DNA from: Brotaphodocola sp003480315
Lineage (GTDB): Bacteria; Bacillota; Clostridia; Lachnospirales; Lachnospiraceae
Assembly: GCF_964246085.1 (NCBI RefSeq)
Contig: NZ_CAXTPD010000033.1
Direction: 5' to 3' (one strand)
DNA: 44,302 nucleotides
Of the stretch, positions 39,784 through 44,302 are shown in pieces. Below the pieces are notes generated by a model. The model saw nothing but the letters and a program-made list of their open reading frames with translations, had not been told where the DNA came from and ran no database searches. Position 1 is the first letter of the stretch. Each line of letters begins with the position of its first letter. The position numbers and the translations under genes are program-made.

Positions 39784-41139
39784 ATGACACTGCTGATCAA
39801 AAATGTAACGTATCTGGTTACCTGTGACGATGATAACCGCGTACTGAAGGAGGTGAATGTTTTTGTCGAAGATGGAATCATCAAATCCATCGGAGCCGAC
39901 GTCCAGACAGCGGATGATGTGATCGATGGGTCTCATATGGTGATGTATCCGGGGTTGATCAATACCCACCATCACTTATATCAGACATTCAGTCGAAACT
40001 TACCCGAAGTTCAGAACATGGAATTATTCCCATGGCTTAAAACTTTATACGAAATCTGGAAGAATTTAAATCCGGATACCGTCTATTACAGCTCTTTAAC
40101 CGGAATGGGCGAACTTTTAAAAACAGGATGTACCTGTTGTCTGGACCACCACTACGTATTTCCGGCCGGCACCGGCATGGACCTTCTGGATTCCCAGTTT
40201 GCTGCCGCCGACGCCCTCGGCATGCGTTTCCACGCAACCCGGGGCAGCATGGACTTAAGTGTCAAGGACGGAGGGCTTCCGCCTGATTCCGTAGTCCAGA
40301 CTGTAGATGAGATCATGAAAGATTCCGAGGATGCGGTACGCAAATATCATGATGCATCCCGCTACAGCATGCATCAGGTTGCGCTGGCACCGTGTTCCCC
40401 GTTCAGCGTCTCCTCTGAGCTCTTAAAAGAATCCGCAAAACTGGCCCGCAAACTCCATGTGCGCCTGCACACCCATCTGGCAGAGACCAAGGACGAGGAA
40501 AATTATACACTGGAGCACTTCGGTATGCGCCCACTGGAATACATGGAAAGCCTTGGCTGGATCGGACCGGACGTCTGGTACGCACACGGCATCCACTTTA
40601 ATGATGCAGAGCTAAAACGCCTGGCCGAAACCGGAACCGGTGTAGCCCACTGCCCGATTTCCAACATGAAGCTTTCTTCCGGCATTGCCCGCATCCCGGA
40701 GATGTTAAAACTCGGTGTCCGTGTCGGACTGGCTGTAGACGGTTCTGCCAGCAACGACGGCTCTGATCTTCTCGAGGAGCTGCGCACCGGCTTCCTGCTC
40801 CACCGCTTAAATTCCAGCAGTGCCGCACCGACCGGCTACGATATGTTAAAGATTGCCACCCGCGGAAGCGCATCGATCCTCGGACGCGATGACATTGGAC
40901 AGATTGCCGAAGGCATGGCCGCAGACTTCTTCCTGATCAACATGGACCGCCTGTCCCTGACCGGAGCACAGTTTGATGTCAGCTCCATGCTTGGCACCGT
41001 TGGATATAAAGGCAATGTAGATTACACGGTTGTAAACGGCAGAGTCGTTGTCCGCGAAGGACGCCTCACCGGCGTTGACGAGGAGAAGATCACCGCAGAG
41101 GCAAACCAGTGCGTAAGCCGCTATCTTGGCCGGTCTTAA
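39784..41139 (+). CDS. 8-oxoguanine deaminase (amidohydrolase family)
   Basis: About 451 residues of the metal-dependent amidohydrolase superfamily, subgroup of 8-oxoguanine deaminase/TrzN/AtzB. Metal ligands appear in PGLINTHHHLYQTFSRN (about 58-75), LHTHLAETKDEENY, WYAHGIHF and LAVDGSASNDGSDLLEELR. The last of these, with its NDGS, is typical of the 8-oxoguanine deaminase branch. It should convert 8-oxoguanine to urate, salvaging or detoxifying oxidised guanine. AGGAGG lies 9 bases before the ATG at 39784, and an ATG eight codons earlier contains the ribosome site and is rejected. It is a single gene between two terminators. Confidence 0.85.
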   Translation: MTLLIKNVTYLVTCDDDNRVLKEVNVFVEDGIIKSIGADVQTADDVIDGSHMVMYPGLINTHHHLYQTFSRNLPEVQNMELFPWLKTLYEIWKNLNPDTVYYSSLTGMGELLKTGCTCCLDHHYVFPAGTGMDLLDSQFAAADALGMRFHATRGSMDLSVKDGGLPPDSVVQTVDEIMKDSEDAVRKYHDASRYSMHQVALAPCSPFSVSSELLKESAKLARKLHVRLHTHLAETKDEENYTLEHFGMRPLEYMESLGWIGPDVWYAHGIHFNDAELKRLAETGTGVAHCPISNMKLSSGIARIPEMLKLGVRVGLAVDGSASNDGSDLLEELRTGFLLHRLNSSSAAPTGYDMLKIATRGSASILGRDDIGQIAEGMAADFFLINMDRLSLTGAQFDVSSMLGTVGYKGNVDYTVVNGRVVVREGRLTGVDEEKITAEANQCVSRYLGRS

Positions 41140-41170
41140 CAGAAGCTTTCTCCGTTTGCCAGAATGAAAT

Positions 41171-41221
41171 AAAAAGAGCGTATGAATCCTCATATCATTC
41201 AGCAGATTCATACGCTCTTTT
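41171..41221. terminator. Bidirectional terminator between the deaminase and ychF
   Basis: A 16-bp perfect stem, AAAGAGCGTATGAATC (41173-41188) with GATTCATACGCTCTTT (41205-41220), has T runs on both strands. It can end the plus-strand deaminase transcript and the minus-strand ychF transcript, which converge here. Confidence 0.93.
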
Positions 41222-41244
41222 CATTCGAAAGCTATTATGCAGAT

Positions 41245-42342
41245 TTATACATTGAAACGGAACAGGATCACATCGCCATCTTTGACAACATAATCTTTTC
41301 CCTCCAGGCCAACCAGGCCCTTCTCCTTCGCCTTTGCGTAAGTACCGCAGTCTAACAGATCCTGGTAGTTTACGACCTCGGCACGAATGAATCCTCGCTC
41401 GAAATCGGAGTGGATCTTACCGGCTGCCTGCGGAGCCTTGGTGCCAACCTTGATGGTCCATGCACGGGTCTCATCCTCACCGGAGGTCAGATAACTGATC
41501 AGTCCCAGCAGGCGGTAGCTTGCCGCGATCAGCTTGTCCAGACCGGACTCCGTCAGGCCCAGTGCCTCTAAATACTCCTGCTTCTCATCATCATCCAGCT
41601 CTGCGATTTCCTGCTCGATCTGAGCACTGATCACGAATACCTCACAGTTATTCTCAGCAGCATATTTGCGGACTGCAGCAACGTGCGGATTGGATGCGCC
41701 GTCATCTGCCAGATCCTCCTCACCTACGTTTGCAGCGAAGATAACCGGCTTGCAGGTTAACAGGTTCAGAGAATTCACAAAAGCCATAACGTCTTCGTCA
41801 TCATTCTCGTAAGTGGAAGCCAGCTTGCCTTCCTCCAGAATAGCCTTCAACTCTTTTAAGATTTCAACTTCTTTTGCCAGAGACTTGTCGTTAAATGCAG
41901 ACTTGGAAGTCTTTGCGATACGGCGCTCCAGAATCTCGATATCAGAGAAGATCAGCTCCAGGTTGATGGTCTCAATATCACGGATCGGATCTACACTGCC
42001 CTCTACGTGGATCACATTCGGATCCTCAAAGCAGCGTACCACATGAACGATGGCATCTACCTCACGGATGTTAGCCAGAAACTGGTTGCCCAGGCCCTCA
42101 CCCTTGGAAGCGCCCTTTACCAGACCTGCAATATCTACAAACTCAATAACCGCCGGGGTTACCTTTTTGGAATGGTACAGATCCCCAAGCAGCTTCAGAC
42201 GGTTATCCGGAACTGCAACCACACCCACATTCGGATCAATGGTACAGAACGGATAGTTGGCAGACTCTGCGCCAGCCTTGGTCAGAGAGTTGAACAGGGT
42301 ACTCTTGCCGACGTTCGGCAGACCCACGATACCTAATTTCAT
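41245..42342 (-). CDS. ychF: Ribosome-associated ATPase/GTPase YchF
   Basis: A 365-residue OBG-family P-loop protein. It has GLPNVGKSTLFNSLTKAGAE at the N-terminus, switch region FVDIAGLVKGASKGEGLGNQ, a coiled-coil insertion (about 130-200) and a C-terminal TGS domain ending VKDGDVILFRFNV. YchF hydrolyses ATP better than GTP and binds ribosomes, affecting translation and stress responses. The length is normal. AAGGAGGATA precedes the ATG, and a small hairpin (AATACG/CGTATT, near 42362-42378) lies just ahead of it in the leader. Confidence 0.96.
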   Translation of the reverse strand: MKLGIVGLPNVGKSTLFNSLTKAGAESANYPFCTIDPNVGVVAVPDNRLKLLGDLYHSKKVTPAVIEFVDIAGLVKGASKGEGLGNQFLANIREVDAIVHVVRCFEDPNVIHVEGSVDPIRDIETINLELIFSDIEILERRIAKTSKSAFNDKSLAKEVEILKELKAILEEGKLASTYENDDEDVMAFVNSLNLLTCKPVIFAANVGEEDLADDGASNPHVAAVRKYAAENNCEVFVISAQIEQEIAELDDDEKQEYLEALGLTESGLDKLIAASYRLLGLISYLTSGEDETRAWTIKVGTKAPQAAGKIHSDFERGFIRAEVVNYQDLLDCGTYAKAKEKGLVGLEGKDYVVKDGDVILFRFNV

Positions 42343-42424
42343 AACAATATATCCTCCTTAGAATACGCGGAAACGTATTTTATCTCAGCTCCTTACAAAA
42401 GAAAAGCGAGTTTTATTCCTGTCT

Positions 42425-42453
42425 ACTATAACATAGGTAGAAAAAAAAGTAAA
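42425..42453 (-). promoter_or_regulatory. Promoter of ychF
   Basis: On the minus strand TTTACT (42448-42453), a 17-base T-rich spacer and TATAGT (42425-42430) lie about 80 bases before the ychF start, between it and the terminator of the XRE gene. Confidence 0.55.
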
Positions 42454-42476
42454 TGTACTGTCCTTCCTGCAATATC

Positions 42477-42505
42477 AAAAAAGAGAACACTTTCATGCTC
42501 TCTTT
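42477..42505 (-). terminator. Terminator after the XRE gene
   Basis: AAAGAGA (42480-42486) and TCTCTTT (42499-42505) form a 7-bp stem. On the minus strand it is followed by a T run, 5 bases after the XRE regulator stop. Confidence 0.65.
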
Positions 42506-42509
42506 CTAT

Positions 42510-42728
42510 CTATTCCTGCTCTTCATTTTCCTCTCTCTCATACTGCATGATATCTTCCACCCTGCAGCCCAAAATCTCGCATAGCATCTCAATCGTATGC
42601 GTGGATACATACGCGTTTTTCTTTAGTCGGTTAATCTGTCCGGAGCTGACACCATAATTCTTGATCAGCCGGTACTGGGAAACACCACGCGTTTTCATGG
42701 TCTCCCAAAGCGGATCATAATTTATCAT
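42510..42728 (-). CDS. Small XRE/Cro-type DNA-binding protein
   Basis: A 72-residue helix-turn-helix protein. SQYRLIKNYGVSSGQINRLK (residues ~17-36) forms the HTH, followed by the family-typical IEMLCEILGCRVEDIMQYER. The C-terminus is a short acidic tail. It has no second domain, so it is like the Cro/C.AhdI-type small regulators common in Lachnospiraceae. The target is unknown. The ribosome site GGGGGGAC is 6-7 bases before the ATG. It lies alone between ychF and a gene-poor stretch leading to an Rpn-family gene. Confidence 0.85.
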   Translation of the reverse strand: MINYDPLWETMKTRGVSQYRLIKNYGVSSGQINRLKKNAYVSTHTIEMLCEILGCRVEDIMQYEREENEEQE

Positions 42729-43134
42729 GTCCGTCCCCCCTGATTTCCAAATCCCGTAGCCGCCATATCTGTAGCCACAGTCTTATTTCATTAAATCAGT
42801 TTGTCCAACATCTGTATATTATCCATAATTGGATATGCATATGCATTTCTATGTAAAATAGCAATTATAGGACGGAACGAATAAAGGTCCGGAAAATGCT
42901 TGCAGCGTCTTTGCAAACATGATATGTTATAGATAAAGCAGAAATATTCTTTTAAACCGCATTGGTCATGGTGCATTTGGTTACAGCCTGCGGTTCTCTC
43001 ATTTCTATGGCGATGCCATTCTGAATTATCTACTGGAATTTTTCTTTGCTTGAACACCCAACTATCAACACAGAGGAATTCCAGAATGATAAAGAAAAGC
43101 AGAATGGGATTCCGGCATAAGGAAGGAGATGCCT
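42729..43134. other. Gene-poor stretch between the XRE gene and the Rpn-family gene
   Basis: About 400 AT-rich bases in which I recognise no gene, RNA or mobile-element end. An 88-codon minus-strand frame (42791-43057) has no ribosome site and a composition unlike a protein. A plus-strand open stretch ending at 43053, with GHGAFGYSLRFSHFYGD, is uninterrupted for ~38 codons but lacks a start and a recognisable family. It might be the tail of a lost gene. The region probably contains the promoters of both flanking genes. Confidence 0.4.
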
Positions 43135-44166
43135 ATGGCAAAAAACACATTGACCACTGCATTTTATCAGACCGAAAAGGATCTAAAACACCCCATTCCG
43201 GTACGCGCCTACAAAGACCGGATCTTTCGGATGATCTTTAAGGAAAAGCGGGCGCTTCTGGCACTTTATAATGCAATGAATGACACCGCATATCAGGATC
43301 CGGAAGAGCTGGTCATCACGACACTGGAAAACGCCATTTATCTTGGTATGAAAAACGATGTATCCTTTATGATCTGCGACCGGCTGTTTCTGTATGAACA
43401 CCAGTCCACGAAAAATCCAAACATGCCGCTTCGCAATCTGTTGTATGTGGCAGATCTTTACTCGGTGCTGACAAAAGACATGTTTTTATATGGAGAACTT
43501 CCGGTAGCAATTCCGGAGCCTCGTTTTGTGGTATTTTACAACGGAGAACAGAAAATGGAGGAACGAGCCGTCCTTCGTCTGTCTGATCTTTATCGCCCCA
43601 GAACCGAGCATCCTTACCTGGAACTGGAAACACTGGTATTAAACATTAACAAGGGTTATAACGCAGAATTGATGGAAAAATGCCGGGAGCTTCATGACTA
43701 TTCCGCGTTTGTTGCATTGGTCCGTGAAAAACGGAAAAACGGCAGGAACCTCAAACACGCAGTCAATGAGGCAATTGATGAGTGTATTCATCAGGATATC
43801 ATGGCAGATTTCCTGCGCAGGAACCGAGCGGAGGTTGTGAAAATGAGTATCTATGAATATGACGAAGAAAAAAACTACAAAATGCTCCAGGAGCAATACT
43901 GGAATATGGGGCACGAGCGTGGCAAGAGTGAGGGAATAGCTCAGGGACGAGCCGAGGGAATAGCTCAGGGAATAGCCGAGGGAAAACTTAAAGAGGCAAT
44001 ACGTTTAATCCTGATCAAAATCAAAAAACAACAGTCACCGGAACAAATTGCTGACTTTTTGGAATTGGATCTGAATTTCGTAAAAGCAGTCTGCCAGATT
44101 GCAGCTCCAATGGCACCAGATTACGATCTGGATAAAATTTACGAAAAGTATCACGCTATAAAATAG
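43135..44166 (+). CDS. Rpn-family recombination-promoting nuclease / putative transposase
   Basis: About 343 residues of the Rpn/PD-(D/E)XK family. The nuclease core includes YKDRIFRMIFKEKRALLALY, then MKNDVSFMICDRLFLYEHQS with the acidic D and E-x-Q residues expected for the active site, and NPNMPLRNLLYVADLY. Residues ~265-285 hold four-residue repeats of the GIAQ/GRAE/GIAE kind, encoded by near-identical 12-base units at about 43930-43980. A helical C-terminal tail follows. Rpn proteins cleave DNA and raise RecA-independent recombination; they spread horizontally as scattered paralogues. GGAAGGAG is 6 bases before the ATG at 43135, and the ATG at 43129 abuts it. Confidence 0.85.
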   Translation: MAKNTLTTAFYQTEKDLKHPIPVRAYKDRIFRMIFKEKRALLALYNAMNDTAYQDPEELVITTLENAIYLGMKNDVSFMICDRLFLYEHQSTKNPNMPLRNLLYVADLYSVLTKDMFLYGELPVAIPEPRFVVFYNGEQKMEERAVLRLSDLYRPRTEHPYLELETLVLNINKGYNAELMEKCRELHDYSAFVALVREKRKNGRNLKHAVNEAIDECIHQDIMADFLRRNRAEVVKMSIYEYDEEKNYKMLQEQYWNMGHERGKSEGIAQGRAEGIAQGIAEGKLKEAIRLILIKIKKQQSPEQIADFLELDLNFVKAVCQIAAPMAPDYDLDKIYEKYHAIK

Positions 44167-44302
44167 ATATATTGCAATATTGAGACGTAACCACATAAGG
44201 TCCGAAGTTTCAGTCAGACCATACAGAACCTTCTGCTGTATTGGTTATTCTACGATAATAAACGCAGCCAGAACGTTGCTGACGAAAGCCTGTAATCTGG
44301 CT

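Noticed and set aside
42791..43057. A minus-strand 88-codon frame
   Set aside because: There is no ribosome site, and the composition is rich in His, Cys and Arg without hydrophobic core or family similarity.

Overview
The window (about 50 % GC) reads as a chromosomal segment of a strictly anaerobic, spore-forming Firmicute, most likely a Lachnospiraceae-type clostridium. The support is a germination protease (gpr), ireB, mtaB, ribonuclease J, a yrr-type cluster, a tryptophan T-box leader, an Etf-linked lactate dehydrogenase and de novo cobalamin genes. The content is mostly conserved housekeeping DNA, nearly all on the minus strand. There is no CRISPR array, prophage, insertion sequence or tRNA gene. 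Species identity is inference.

Layout, left to right. 1-200: two tandem consensus promoters point off the left edge, probably into an rRNA operon. 265-1827: siroheme sulfite/nitrite reductase. 1944-2655: scar of a deleted trp operon, with promoter and Trp T-box intact but the structural genes reduced to the first codons of trpE joined to the tail of trpF. 2734-5129: two-component system. 5290-13011: relA - metallo-beta-lactamase - hemZ - hisS - aspS, with extra promoters before relA and hisS. 13107-21515: etfB - etfA - lactate dehydrogenase running without a gap into cobJ - cobT - cobM - cobQ - cobH. 21703-28703: mtaB, ireB, ruvX, DUF1292, RNase J, a short MltG-like protein, a TrmR-type methyltransferase and a U32 protein, mirroring the Bacillus yrr region. 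28862-29095: a lone plus-strand HPr-like gene lacking the catalytic histidine. 29162-34043: TSUP permease - prmA - rsmE - nifS - thiI. 34161-37820: a BirA-controlled biotin cluster (MaoC-like hydratase - bioY - thiolase - acyl ligase). 37916-41139: gpr, divergent rpsT and an 8-oxoguanine deaminase. 41245-44166: ychF, a small XRE regulator and an Rpn-family nuclease.

Themes. tRNA and ribosome modification is dense (thiI, nifS, mtaB, trmR/U32, rsmE, prmA). Cofactor metabolism is the second theme (cobalamin, heme, biotin uptake or salvage). The most notable items are the orphan Trp T-box with its fused trpE/trpF remnant, the BirA operator-promoter overlapping the gpr stop codon ahead of a four-gene acyl-handling and biotin-transport operon, and the lactate dehydrogenase operon joined to cobalamin genes with no visible cobalamin riboswitch. 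I found no clear candidate for a wholly new system. The biotin-linked cluster is the closest to under-characterised biology.
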